A stretch of 64,000 nucleotides of DNA from Polynucleobacter sp. CS-Odin-A6 (GCF_018882095.1 NZ_JACVPD010000002.1:248001-312000); one strand, 5' to 3'; positions 1 through 7,824 are shown, counted from the first letter of the stretch. The notes: generated by a model from the sequence alone, not told the origin. Numbers and translations: made by a program.

Positions 1-16
1 TCTCACTCTCTGATTA

Positions 17-35
17 TAGTCCCATATTGGGACTA
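17..35. promoter_or_regulatory. Palindrome upstream of the antitoxin-like gene; candidate operator
   Basis: Two perfect 8-base inverted arms, TAGTCCCA and TGGGACTA, flank a 3-base centre. The site lies about 70 bases before the start of the Phd/YefM-like gene. Antitoxins of that family commonly repress their own promoter through palindromes, so an operator is plausible. It has no following T-run, so it is not a typical intrinsic terminator. It could instead belong to whatever lies beyond the left edge. Confidence 0.4.
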
Positions 36-107
36 CTCACAGTAGGGCTTTAAAACCATAGGTAAATCATGGTCTTGGATTCATCCCAAGCCCGATATCA
101 TTAAAAA

Positions 108-323
108 ATGAAGGCAAATTTAACATCCCTAAGGGTGCCACTTTCGAGGCTAAGAAATGATGCTGATGAAGTTTTCAAACTTTTAAATGATGAGCCACTT
201 GCAATTACTAAGTATGGCCAAATTGTGGCGTATCTTATACCGGAAGATACTTATCGCATCCTTCTACAAAACTCTAAACCAAATCATCAGGCCTCAGGTT
301 TACTCAACATTCGCGCAACATAA
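108..323 (+). CDS. Phd/YefM-family antitoxin-like protein, orphan
   Basis: A 71-residue protein. It fits the Phd/YefM antitoxin pattern: an N-terminal stretch of alternating hydrophobic and basic residues (SLRVPLSRLRNDADEVF), then a segment like the family's 'pviItrrGkpvavLvp' (PLAITKYGQIVAYLIPEDTY, residues 30-49), and a short polar tail. Proteins of this family bind DNA and neutralise a partner toxin such as Doc, YoeB or RelE. No toxin gene follows; the next gene is ribE on the opposite strand, and the two 3' ends overlap by 37 bases. A partner could lie left of the window. Alternatively it acts alone as a small repressor. The start ATG follows an A-run and lacks a clear ribosome binding site. 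Confidence 0.6.
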   Translation: MKANLTSLRVPLSRLRNDADEVFKLLNDEPLAITKYGQIVAYLIPEDTYRILLQNSKPNHQASGLLNIRAT

Positions 324-904
324 CGAGCAATCAAATCTACCTCAAGGTTGACTGCATCCCCTTGCTTTAATTGACCTAATGTCGTGTTCTCAAGTGTATG
401 AGGAATGATGTTGATATTCACTACACAGGCATCAGCTGTATCCTCGGTTAAATTCACCGTCAAAGAAACCCCATTCACCACAATGGATCCTTTGTAGGCT
501 AAAAAGGGTGCCAGCGCTTTCGGGGTACCTATCTGCAGTAGCCATGAGCCATAGGGATCTTGTGCAACCGTGGCAAAGTGTGTCACCTTGCCAACACCGT
601 CCACATGCCCACTGACTAAATGACCGCCTAGACGATCATTTAATCGCAGCGCTTTTTCTAAATTCACTGGGCCTACTTTGTCCAGCCCTACTGTTTTGTT
701 TAAGGACTCGCGGGAGATATCCAGAACAAAGGTATTGCTAGTTAATTCCGTCGCAGTCATGCAAGCACCCTGAATAGCAATGCTGTCACCTAAGACCACA
801 TCATCAAGATATCCTGATGGTACTTCCACCACCAATTGCAAGCCATCGCCCTTTGCTTGCGCACTCTTAATCTGACCAACCGCAGTAATGATTCCAGTAA
901 ACAT
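287..904 (-). CDS. ribE: Riboflavin synthase, alpha subunit
   Basis: A 205-residue protein that dismutates two 6,7-dimethyl-8-ribityllumazine molecules into riboflavin and the pyrimidinedione precursor, the last step of the pathway. It begins with the signature MFTGIITAVG and has the two tandem lumazine-binding barrels expected, the second marked by VVNGVSLTVN near residue 142. The length matches the family. It lies 71 bases after ribD on the same strand and is likely co-transcribed with it. Its lumazine substrate comes from RibH, encoded 4 kb away on the other strand. Confidence 0.95.
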   Translation of the reverse strand: MFTGIITAVGQIKSAQAKGDGLQLVVEVPSGYLDDVVLGDSIAIQGACMTATELTSNTFVLDISRESLNKTVGLDKVGPVNLEKALRLNDRLGGHLVSGHVDGVGKVTHFATVAQDPYGSWLLQIGTPKALAPFLAYKGSIVVNGVSLTVNLTEDTADACVVNINIIPHTLENTTLGQLKQGDAVNLEVDLIARYVARMLSKPEA

Positions 905-975
905 ATTAGGTTCTTTGATTTCTTTTTGAGGATTTCTTCAACTGTAATTGATGAGTGAATTCATTTCTTACTGCG

Positions 976-2091
976 TTATTTCTTGATCAGGCGGATGCGT
1001 AAATCAGGATCAAACACACTGTGATCGATGATCTGCCAATTCTGAGCTTGGTTCAAAGCTGTTAATGGAGAGATGTTTGCCATTCCAATTCCCTCGCCCA
1101 TGAAGAAAGGGGCGTAATAGAGTAAAAGCTCATCAACACAATCCTCTCGTAGTAAAGATCCATTGAGCTTAAATCCAGATTCAACATGGATTTCATTCAC
1201 TTGACGCTCTTGGGCTAAATAGGCAAAGAGCTTGGGTAGATCGACTTTGCCATGGTTATTAGCCATCACTAGCACCTCAATCCCTTTGGCCTCGAATGCC
1301 TTTGTTTTTTCTTGACTCTCTTGAGAATCTAATGAAGCGCAAACGAGGATGACACCTGATTCCTCTGGATTTTTTAATACCTTGGCATTCAGGGGCGTCT
1401 CTAGCTTGGAATCCACAATAATTTTCCAGGGCTGGCGCTCTGTTCGAACCTCCCTAACATTCAAGGTGGGGTCATCTTCTTTAACAGTCCCCATCCCCGT
1501 CAAAATGGCGCAGGCTTGTGCGCGCCAATGATGGCCATCTGCTCTAGCGAGAGGGCCAGTAATCCACTGACTCTCTCCATTAGGAAGGGCCGTCTTGCCA
1601 TCTAAGCTGGCGGCAATCTTCATACGTACCCAAGGCACACCTCGAGTCATTCTAGAAATAAATCCCCGATTGAGTGCCTGAGCTTCAAGCTCTAATAATC
1701 CACACTCCACAGCAATACCAGCTTCCCTTAAACGCGCGAGCCCTTTTCCGCCTACCAGTGGGTTCGGATCTGTCATGGCAGCGACAACCCTGGTGGGCTT
1801 AGCGGCAATCAAAGCGTCAACGCAAGGCGGCGTTTTACCTGTGTGATTACAGGGCTCTAAAGTCACATATACCGTTGATCCAATAGGATCAAAACCCTGT
1901 ACTTTTGCATCCGCTAGGGCTTGAACCTCGGCGTGAGGTCCGCCCACTCTTTGGGTATGGCCTCGACCAATAATCTGCCCCTCCTTAACGAGGATGCATC
2001 CCACCCGGGGATTGGGGTTAGATAAATAAAGGGCTTTTTGAGCCTCGGCCAAAGCCTCGCTCATAAATTGGTGGTCGACTGCGCTGTACAT
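976..2091 (-). CDS. ribD: Bifunctional diaminohydroxyphosphoribosylaminopyrimidine deaminase / 5-amino-6-(5-phosphoribosylamino)uracil reductase
   Basis: A 371-residue bifunctional riboflavin enzyme. The N-terminal cytidine-deaminase-like domain (residues 1-145) carries the zinc motif HAEVQAL and the paired cysteines in LEPCNHTGKTPPC. The C-terminal dihydrofolate-reductase-like domain (about 150-368) begins PWVRMKIAASLDGKTA. It performs steps two and three after GTP opening. The gene lies between the pseudopilin genes and ribE. A TTTAAT hexamer ends six bases before the ATG, so a leaderless transcript starting at this gene is possible. The length is normal for the family. Confidence 0.95.
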   Translation of the reverse strand: MYSAVDHQFMSEALAEAQKALYLSNPNPRVGCILVKEGQIIGRGHTQRVGGPHAEVQALADAKVQGFDPIGSTVYVTLEPCNHTGKTPPCVDALIAAKPTRVVAAMTDPNPLVGGKGLARLREAGIAVECGLLELEAQALNRGFISRMTRGVPWVRMKIAASLDGKTALPNGESQWITGPLARADGHHWRAQACAILTGMGTVKEDDPTLNVREVRTERQPWKIIVDSKLETPLNAKVLKNPEESGVILVCASLDSQESQEKTKAFEAKGIEVLVMANNHGKVDLPKLFAYLAQERQVNEIHVESGFKLNGSLLREDCVDELLLYYAPFFMGEGIGMANISPLTALNQAQNWQIIDHSVFDPDLRIRLIKK

Positions 2092-2097
2092 GGGTCT

Positions 2098-2103
2098 ATT
2101 AAA
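2098..2103 (-). promoter_or_regulatory. -10-like hexamer just upstream of ribD
   Basis: Read on the minus strand this is TTTAAT, followed by six bases and the ribD ATG. No good -35 match is visible. If used as a -10 box, transcription would start at or beside the start codon. Confidence 0.25.
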
Positions 2104-2152
2104 ACCGATTGTGGATATGAACAGTAAATTTACCTCTATGTTCTAACTTGTA

Positions 2153-2731
2153 CTACCTGCAAGCTCTAGCATCTTTGCGGGGGTCACAGATCCGCCATCG
2201 ACCGCCGCTACCCAAAATCAGCTGTCGCTCTAAAGCGGGGTCCCGATCATGGCCCAATATCAGTCGGTTGGCCACAAATCCCCCTTGAGCTGTTTTTGCG
2301 GCTCCCGCTGCATTAAATAAAATCCCTCTTCTGGAAGTATAAGGATCAATAAATTGCTTGCCACCACCCTTGAAATAGACCGGTCTAATATCCCCCTGAG
2401 AAAACCAGTAACGCTCGCCACAAATGGGTTTCAATTGGCGATCTTGGCACGGACTTTTGACAACCCAGCCCTCATCCCAAAGATTTCCATTGAGCGGAGC
2501 AATGTGAACAGGCGTACCCAGTGTTAAAGCTTGCGCCCGCGCAAACTGCGCATGAGTGATAAAGCGTCTCGCAATTAAATCGATTTCCCGGGATGCCATT
2601 TGTTCGTGCAATAAGGGTATCGTCATTACTGCAATGATGGCAATGATGAGTACGACCGCCATGAGTTCTAATAAACTGCCGCCCTCATCCTGGCCATTCT
2701 TTAGGTAGCACTTTGCATTGGATTTATTCAA
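2153..2731 (-). CDS. FimT/GspH-like minor pseudopilin
   Basis: A 192-residue type IV pilus minor pilin-like protein. After a 17-residue leader comes GGSLLELMAVVLIIAIIAV, a prepilin-type N-terminal helix; cleavage between the two glycines would place Glu at position +5, as prepilin peptidase substrates require, although the usual G-F/M junction is replaced by G-G. The remainder resembles GspH/FimT pseudopilins, with an alpha-helix containing ARRFITHAQFARAQAL. The only in-frame start giving a leader is TTG at 2731, which overlaps the preceding gene by 8 bases, indicating translational coupling. It is the last gene of the four-gene pseudopilin set and probably initiates pilus or pseudopilus assembly. 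The symbol is uncertain. Confidence 0.75.
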   Translation of the reverse strand: MNKSNAKCYLKNGQDEGGSLLELMAVVLIIAIIAVMTIPLLHEQMASREIDLIARRFITHAQFARAQALTLGTPVHIAPLNGNLWDEGWVVKSPCQDRQLKPICGERYWFSQGDIRPVYFKGGGKQFIDPYTSRRGILFNAAGAAKTAQGGFVANRLILGHDRDPALERQLILGSGGRWRICDPRKDARACR

Positions 2732-3053
2732 ATTGTTGGCGCCAATTTAAACGAGTCACTTGATTTGTCTGTTCGTCTAAAAATACTAGGACTTCCAGAA
2801 CTGGCTTTTCTTTACTAGAAATGATCCAAAGATTTTTTCCAGCAGACTGAATATGGCATGCCGCATTCTCAAGTCCAGAAATATTTGATAGATGTTGCTC
2901 ACATTCAACCAGTGCTTTCTCGGCTGCAATAAATTGTTGATGCGACTTAAGGTAAATGCTGACGCTAACCACCTCCAGCGCAGCTAATCGCTCTAAGTGA
3001 TGCACTAAGGAGGAGAGTAATAATAAGAGGGATAAAACCCACGCAATAATCAC
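2724..3053 (-). CDS. PilX-like minor pilin, small
   Basis: A 109-residue protein whose first 17 residues form a hydrophobic helix (WVLSLLLLLSSLV), followed by a polar region with FIAAEKALVECEQHL, the AAE-rich helix typical of PilX-type minor pilins. It starts at GTG, in a GTGA overlap with the preceding pilW-like gene. No leader peptide and no Glu at +5 are seen, which is partly normal for PilX relatives, but here the protein begins directly at the membrane helix. Assignment rests on context and this helix pattern, so the family call is moderate. Confidence 0.55.
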   Translation of the reverse strand: MIIAWVLSLLLLLSSLVHHLERLAALEVVSVSIYLKSHQQFIAAEKALVECEQHLSNISGLENAACHIQSAGKNLWIISSKEKPVLEVLVFLDEQTNQVTRLNWRQQFE

Positions 3054-3676
3054 GACAGATTGCGAGCAAAAAAGATACGCTCATATTCTCGGTGCAATAA
3101 AACGCCATCTGTCATCTCCAGCTTTACCTTATAGGCCTTACCAGATAAGCCTGGCAGCTCTTGAATGGAGAGCTGATTGACGCCATTCATTAAGGTGGTG
3201 TTTTGTAAATGGCCCCGCTTATCTAGTGACTGACAGATTAATGACCCTCCATTGACGCGCATTCCTTTCGGCACAGAGGCTTGGCGGTCTACCAGAAAGC
3301 CTTGCTGTGCTAGATGATTTTTAGTACGTTCTTTCGATAAGGTGTTGCCGATGCAATCAAAATCTAGTCCATGAGAAAGTTCGTGCTTCACCATCAAAGC
3401 ATCTGATCCTCTAAAGCCGACTCTTTTTTGAATTTGAATCGAATCACTGGGTGATGACTTATGTTTGGAGTTTCGAATAAAGGACTGGGTGTGTTGATAC
3501 CCAGCCATGCGGATTGCTCGTCCAATTAATTCCAATGCGCGCTCGGCTTCTGCATTTAGGGATTGGGTTTTTTCATATTGAATCTGCTTTGCGATCATCT
3601 CACCACTATTTTTGATGAGTGGCCCCACCAGCACTAGAGATAGGGCGAGACCGACGAGACATTCCAGTAGACTCAT
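3050..3676 (-). CDS. PilW-like minor pilin lacking a visible leader
   Basis: A 208-residue minor pilin-like protein. It opens MSLLECLVGLALSLVLVG, the prepilin-type helix with Glu at the fifth residue, then a helix ending in ERALELIGRAIRMAGYQ, characteristic of PilW proteins. The protein starts at what would be the mature N-terminus: upstream in frame the codons read S-L-I-S-Q-E-S-H-H back to a stop at 3704-3706, with no ATG, GTG or TTG. The start lies 71 bases inside the preceding pilV-like gene, an unusually long overlap. It likely acts with its neighbours in the pilus tip or priming complex. Whether it can be processed normally is unclear. Confidence 0.65.
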   Translation of the reverse strand: MSLLECLVGLALSLVLVGPLIKNSGEMIAKQIQYEKTQSLNAEAERALELIGRAIRMAGYQHTQSFIRNSKHKSSPSDSIQIQKRVGFRGSDALMVKHELSHGLDFDCIGNTLSKERTKNHLAQQGFLVDRQASVPKGMRVNGGSLICQSLDKRGHLQNTTLMNGVNQLSIQELPGLSGKAYKVKLEMTDGVLLHREYERIFFARNLS

Positions 3677-3926
3677 GTGATGACTTTCTTGGCTGATGAG
3701 TGATTAATGCAAGCTCATGTTGATCTAACGTTTGTTTCATTTGCACCCTCTGCTCTTGTAACTGACCTAGTCGGAGCACCATCTGTTGATAGGTGTTGCC
3801 TAGGGTCATCCAACTACTTGCCACTAAACTCATCGCCACCAAAACTTCAAGCAAGATAAAGCCATTGGCCTGATCCGATGTGGGCGATGTGGGGTTAAGT
3901 ACAGATTGCAGGAATAATTGGGCCAT
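3606..3926 (-). CDS. PilV-like minor pilin
   Basis: A 106-residue protein with a canonical prepilin cleavage site: a 22-residue leader ending NG, then FILLEVLVAMSLVA, with Phe at +1 and Glu at +5. PilV/PilE-like minor pilins look like this, although the mature part is short at roughly 84 residues. It is the first gene of the pseudopilin operon, and its 3' end overlaps the pilW-like gene by 71 bases. A GGAG element is present 13 bases before the ATG, a rather long spacing. It diverges from ribB across a 133-base interval containing a 12-base palindrome. Confidence 0.7.
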   Translation of the reverse strand: MAQLFLQSVLNPTSPTSDQANGFILLEVLVAMSLVASSWMTLGNTYQQMVLRLGQLQEQRVQMKQTLDQHELALITHQPRKSSHESTGMSRRSRPISSAGGATHQK

Positions 3927-3934
3927 TGGGCATT

Positions 3935-3946
3935 TTCTCCGGAGAA
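3935..3946. promoter_or_regulatory. 12-base perfect palindrome between pilV-like gene and ribB
   Basis: TTCTCCGGAGAA is perfectly self-complementary. It sits 8 bases upstream of the pilV-like ATG and about 114 bases upstream of ribB, in the only divergent interval of this region. It may bind a regulator, but its GGAG half may also serve as a distant Shine-Dalgarno for the pilV-like gene. Confidence 0.3.
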
Positions 3947-4030
3947 TCAGGGGGGAAAAATGCTTCTGAATGGACAGCTCTCGTCAGAAATGCTGGATAT
4001 TGGCTGGTGGGCCAGGGATACAGCCCAAAA

Positions 4031-4062
4031 ATAGCCCCCTCAGCTTAAAATAGAGGGCTATG
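4031..4062 (+). promoter_or_regulatory. Inverted repeat and -10-like box at the ribB start codon
   Basis: ATAGCCC at 4031-4037 pairs with GGGCTAT at 4055-4061, which includes the first two bases of the ribB ATG; CCCTC/GAGGG (4037-4041, 4053-4057) is an alternative stem. A TAAAAT hexamer (4046-4051) lies in the loop, eight bases before the ATG. The arrangement suggests either a start-codon hairpin or a promoter feeding a leaderless message. The conserved helices of an FMN riboswitch are not present. Confidence 0.3.
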
Positions 4063-5208
4063 CAAAATACCCTCGCCCCCACAGAAGAAATCGTTGCTGA
4101 GCTCAAAGCCGGCAAGATGGTCATTCTGGTTGATGAAGAAGATCGCGAGAATGAAGGTGATTTAGTACTCGCTGCAGATCATGTCACTGCTGAAGCCGTC
4201 AATTTCATGGCCAAGCATGGTCGTGGATTGATTTGCCTCACCTTAACTCGTGAGCGCTGCCAGCAAATTAATCTCCCCTTAATGGTGAGAGATAACGGCA
4301 CCTCCATGGGGACTAACTTTACTGTTTCGATTGAAGCAGCCAGTGGTGTCACAACTGGCATATCTGCTGCAGATCGCGCCCACACGATTCAGGCAGCGGT
4401 AGCACCGCATGCTAAACCTAGTGATCTTGTGCAACCTGGACATGTCTTTCCACTCATGGCGCAACCAGGTGGTGTGTTGATACGCTCAGGACATACAGAA
4501 GCCGGCTGCGACTTAGCAGCAATGGCAGGTTGCTCCCCTACCGCTGTCATCTGTGAAATCATGAAAGATGATGGCAGCATGGCACGTTTGCCGGACTTAC
4601 TAGAGTTTGCAAAAGAGCATCAGCTTAAGATTGGCAGTATTGCTGACCTCATTCAGTATCGTAGCCAGCATGAAAGCATTGTGGTTCGTGAGGGTGAACG
4701 TGAGTTCATCACCCCCTGGGGAAAGTTTCAGGGCATCGTCTATCGCGATACCCCTAGCTCTTGTATCCATCTGGCATTAATTCATGGCAAGCCTTTAGAG
4801 TCTGAAGAGACCTTGGTGCGCGTGCATGAACCCGTCACTGTTTTGGATTTCCTTGACGCGAATGTCAGTACCCACTCTTGGCCTCTTGCTCAAGCACTAC
4901 AAAAGCTGGCAACTGCACCGGCAGGCGTTGCAGTACTCCTCAATGCTTCAGGTATTGCAGCACCCAATGACGCCGATTGGCTTGCCCAGTTTCATAAACT
5001 CAATGGCACTCATGCTGAAGAAATACAAAAACCTTTGGCACGAAAAACTGATTTTCGTAGCTACGGTATCGGCGCTCAAATTCTGAAAGATATTGGTGTT
5101 GGAAAAATGCGCTTACTCGCTAATCCGAATCCAATCCCTAGCCTTTCTGGATATCAACTTGAAGTGACTGGCTACACCCCATTTGAACCTCATTCATCAG
5201 CAAGCTAA
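4060..5208 (+). CDS. ribB: 3,4-dihydroxy-2-butanone-4-phosphate synthase with degenerate GTP cyclohydrolase II domain (RibBX type)
   Basis: A 382-residue protein. Residues 1-200 are a complete DHBP synthase: the acidic loop [22 protein letters not shown] and [12 protein letters not shown] are all present. This domain turns ribulose 5-phosphate into the four-carbon precursor of the lumazine ring. Residues about 205-375 align in position with GTP cyclohydrolase II, but the zinc-binding cysteines (family pattern SEC...RCDCG) and the active loop that follows are missing, so this half should not open GTP. Such fusions have been called RibBX. A functional RibA would have to be encoded elsewhere. 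ribH follows after 4 bases and nusB overlaps ribH, forming a ribB-ribH-nusB operon. Confidence 0.9.
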   Translation: MQNTLAPTEEIVAELKAGKMVILVDEEDRENEGDLVLAADHVTAEAVNFMAKHGRGLICLTLTRERCQQINLPLMVRDNGTSMGTNFTVSIEAASGVTTGISAADRAHTIQAAVAPHAKPSDLVQPGHVFPLMAQPGGVLIRSGHTEAGCDLAAMAGCSPTAVICEIMKDDGSMARLPDLLEFAKEHQLKIGSIADLIQYRSQHESIVVREGEREFITPWGKFQGIVYRDTPSSCIHLALIHGKPLESEETLVRVHEPVTVLDFLDANVSTHSWPLAQALQKLATAPAGVAVLLNASGIAAPNDADWLAQFHKLNGTHAEEIQKPLARKTDFRSYGIGAQILKDIGVGKMRLLANPNPIPSLSGYQLEVTGYTPFEPHSSAS

Positions 5209-5212
5209 GACT

Positions 5213-5731
5213 ATGACAACAGCCCATCATGAACAAGCAGTAGGCGTTTTAGAAGTAGATTTAAATGGCCAAGACCTTCGCGTCGGTATCGTACAAGCCC
5301 GCTTTAATGAAGACCATTGCATTGCACTGACGACGGCCTGTATTGAGGAGCTCATCAAGTTAGGCGTGTCTCAATCTGATATTAAATTAGTGACCGTACC
5401 GGGTGCATTAGAAATTCCATTTGCACTCCAAAAAATGGCCGAGACTGGTGAGTTTGATGCTTTGGTTGCTCTTGGTGCAGTGATCCGTGGAGAGACTTAT
5501 CACTTTGAATTAGTCTCCAACGAATCCGCTTCCGGAATCACACGCATCTCTATTGACTCAGGTCTGCCCATTGCCAATGGCGTACTCACCTGCAATACCG
5601 ATGAACAAGCTCAAGTGCGTGTTCAAGTGAAAGGTGCTGATTGCGCTAAAGCCGTTGTAGAGATGGCTAACTTAGCGTTAGCATTGACACCCGACATTGA
5701 TTTTGAGATCAATCCCAGCCAAGATGAATGA
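5213..5731 (+). CDS. ribH: 6,7-dimethyl-8-ribityllumazine synthase
   Basis: A 172-residue enzyme that condenses the RibB product with the RibD-derived pyrimidine to form lumazine, the substrate of riboflavin synthase; the family assembles into pentamers or 60-mer capsids. Motifs seen include [10 protein letters not shown] near the start, [12 protein letters not shown] and [12 protein letters not shown] with the catalytic His. The ATG at 5213 is preferred to an in-frame upstream ATG at 5183, because the latter lies inside ribB and adds a non-homologous tail. The stop overlaps nusB (ATGA). Confidence 0.95.
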   Translation: MTTAHHEQAVGVLEVDLNGQDLRVGIVQARFNEDHCIALTTACIEELIKLGVSQSDIKLVTVPGALEIPFALQKMAETGEFDALVALGAVIRGETYHFELVSNESASGITRISIDSGLPIANGVLTCNTDEQAQVRVQVKGADCAKAVVEMANLALALTPDIDFEINPSQDE

Positions 5732-6240
5732 TGGATATGACCAAGACTCCCGTTAACCCACAAACTGCAGTAGCTAGCCCACCCAAGAGATCGCTAACGC
5801 CCCGTCGTCGCGCTCGTGAATATGCTTTACAAGGTGTTTATCAGAGTCTTGTCATGCGTCGTGCGGGCAGCCTGCCTAATGCTGCCGCCATTGCCAAGCA
5901 ATTAGCTGAAGATCCCGGTTTTCGTCGTTGTCAGCTCGAGCTATTTCAAGGCATTTTTGCAGGGGTTCTAGAGCGTACTGATGAGTTAGAGGGTCTGATT
6001 ACTCCGGCTCTCGATCGCCCGATTAATGAGCTTTCGCCTGTAGAACATGCTGCTTTATTAATTGGCACCTATGAACTAGCGATCGATTTAGCAGTTCCCT
6101 ATAAAGTCGCTATCAATGAAGCTGTAGAGCTTGCTAAAACTTTTGGCGGCACTGATGGTCATAAGTATGTCAATGGGGTTTTAGACCTACTTGCTAAAAC
6201 ACTACGCAGCACTGAAATTCAGGCTGGCGAAATAAAATAA
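5728..6240 (+). CDS. nusB: Transcription antitermination factor NusB
   Basis: A 170-residue all-helical RNA-binding protein that, with NusE (ribosomal protein S10), binds boxA in rRNA leaders to prevent premature termination. After a basic N-terminal tail the core begins [14 protein letters not shown], and the family's C-terminal signature appears as [31 protein letters not shown] (read in two parts, residues about 121-151). It overlaps the end of ribH by 4 bases; linkage of ribH and nusB is common in proteobacteria. Three ATG codons lie within the first 12 bases, so the exact start is uncertain by a few residues. Confidence 0.95.
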   Translation: MMDMTKTPVNPQTAVASPPKRSLTPRRRAREYALQGVYQSLVMRRAGSLPNAAAIAKQLAEDPGFRRCQLELFQGIFAGVLERTDELEGLITPALDRPINELSPVEHAALLIGTYELAIDLAVPYKVAINEAVELAKTFGGTDGHKYVNGVLDLLAKTLRSTEIQAGEIK

Positions 6241-6277
6241 ACTCACTCAGAGTATGAGGTGTATTCGGAGAACGGTA

Positions 6278-7756
6278 ATGCAAAAAATAGACATTCGTAA
6301 CCTACTAAAAGACCCCAGCCTCTTTAAGGAGGCGGCCTTCATCAATGGCACATGGGTCAGTAGCGCCTCAGGAAAAACTTTTGCAGTCACTAACCCAGCG
6401 AGCAACGAACTCATTGCTGAAGTGAGTAATCTCGGACCTCAAGATGCTGAGCACGCAATTGCTGCAGCAGAACAGGCTTTTCAAGACTGGAAAAATAAAA
6501 CCGGTAAAGAACGTGCCGGAATCATGCGCAAATGGTTTGATTTAATTACTGCCAACACCCAAGATCTCGCTACTCTCATGACCTTAGAGCAAGGTAAGCC
6601 CTTAAGTGAAGCTAGCGGTGAAGTGGCCTATGGTGCTTCATTTATCGAGTGGTTTGCTGAAGAAGCAAAACGAGTGACGGGATCGATTCCAAGCACTACC
6701 TGGAGTGATAAACGCGTTATCGTTCTGAAGCAAGCCATTGGGGTGTGCGTTGCCATTACGCCCTGGAACTTCCCAATCGCGATGATTACTCGCAAGATCG
6801 CTCCTGCAATGGCGGCAGGTTGCACTATCGTGATCAAGCCCGCAGAGCTAACACCACTATCCGCACTTGCGTTAGCTGAGCTAGCCCAACGTGCTGGAGT
6901 TCCTGCTGGTGTTATTAATATTCTGACAGCAGATGCTGATCAATCCGTTGCGATTGGTAAAACACTCTGCGAGTCTCCTGTTGTGCGCCACCTCTCGTTT
7001 ACGGGATCGACTGAAGTGGGTCGCATTTTGATGGCGCAATGTGCGCCTACTGTAAAGAAATTAGCCCTCGAGCTCGGTGGCCACGCTCCCTTTATCGTAT
7101 TTGAAGATGCGGATATTAATGCTGCCGTTGCTGGCGCAGTGGCATCCAAATATCGTAACTCAGGACAAACTTGTGTTTGTGCTAACCGATTCTATGTACA
7201 TAAAAAAGTGCAAAATGAATTCGTAGAAAAATTTGCCAAGGCGATTGAGCTGATTAAGCTCGGTAACGGTATGGAGCCTGGAGTGACTCAAGGCCCATTG
7301 ATTGAGCCAGCTGCTTTGATAAAGGTAGAGAAACATGTAGCAGATGCGCTAAGCAAAGGGGCTACATTGGTGGCTGGCGGCAAGCGATCTGTACTAGGCG
7401 GCACCTTTTATGAGCCAACTATTTTGTCCAATGTCACTAGCGATATGCTGATTACTCATGAGGAAACCTTTGGTCCAGTTGCGCCGATCATTCCCTTTGA
7501 GAGTGATGAAGAGGCCCTAAGACTCGCAAACCACAGCCAATTTGGCCTGGCATCTTATTTTTACAGCAGAGATATTGGCCGCATCTGGAAAGCGGCTGAA
7601 ACCTTGGAATATGGCATTGTGGGTGTTAATACAGGCATCATCTCCAATGAAGTAGCACCTTTTGGCGGCGTCAAACAATCTGGTCTTGGGCGCGAAGGTA
7701 GCGCCTACGGCATGGATGAATATCTCGAACTGAAATATATTTGCTTGGGACTGTAA
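6278..7756 (+). CDS. gabD: NAD(P)-dependent succinate-semialdehyde dehydrogenase
   Basis: A 492-residue aldehyde dehydrogenase of the GabD type, oxidising succinate semialdehyde to succinate in 4-aminobutyrate and related catabolism. The cofactor segment ITPWNFPIAM, FTGSTEVGR, catalytic Glu265 in LELGGHAPFI and catalytic Cys299 in SGQTCVCANRF are present, and the length is typical. I chose ATG 6278 because GGAG ends seven bases before it; the longer in-frame ATG at 6254 has no such site. It follows nusB by 37 bases but has an unrelated role. Other semialdehydes could be substrates, as this superfamily is broad. Confidence 0.85.
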   Translation: MQKIDIRNLLKDPSLFKEAAFINGTWVSSASGKTFAVTNPASNELIAEVSNLGPQDAEHAIAAAEQAFQDWKNKTGKERAGIMRKWFDLITANTQDLATLMTLEQGKPLSEASGEVAYGASFIEWFAEEAKRVTGSIPSTTWSDKRVIVLKQAIGVCVAITPWNFPIAMITRKIAPAMAAGCTIVIKPAELTPLSALALAELAQRAGVPAGVINILTADADQSVAIGKTLCESPVVRHLSFTGSTEVGRILMAQCAPTVKKLALELGGHAPFIVFEDADINAAVAGAVASKYRNSGQTCVCANRFYVHKKVQNEFVEKFAKAIELIKLGNGMEPGVTQGPLIEPAALIKVEKHVADALSKGATLVAGGKRSVLGGTFYEPTILSNVTSDMLITHEETFGPVAPIIPFESDEEALRLANHSQFGLASYFYSRDIGRIWKAAETLEYGIVGVNTGIISNEVAPFGGVKQSGLGREGSAYGMDEYLELKYICLGL

Positions 7757-7784
7757 ATCAACAGTGCTCTTGATAAAACTGTGC

Positions 7785-7824
7785 AATAAAGCTGCTGTTA
7801 GCGACTTTATTGAGCGGCTTTATT
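7785..7824. terminator. Possible terminator between convergent gabD and trmB
   Basis: AATAAAG (7785-7791) can pair with CTTTATT at 7805-7811, extended inwards by GCT/AGC, or AATAAAGC can pair with GCTTTATT at 7817-7824, which runs into TTTT. The repeats sit between the converging 3' ends and overlap the trmB stop. The competing pairings make the exact structure unsure. Confidence 0.4.

Noticed and set aside
3927..4059. Possible FMN riboswitch before ribB
   Set aside because: The conserved RFN-element helices and loops are absent; only a palindrome and a start-site hairpin are seen.
4179..4580. Open frames antisense to ribB
   Set aside because: They lack homology, ribosome sites and coding character; they are shadows of the DHBP synthase frame.
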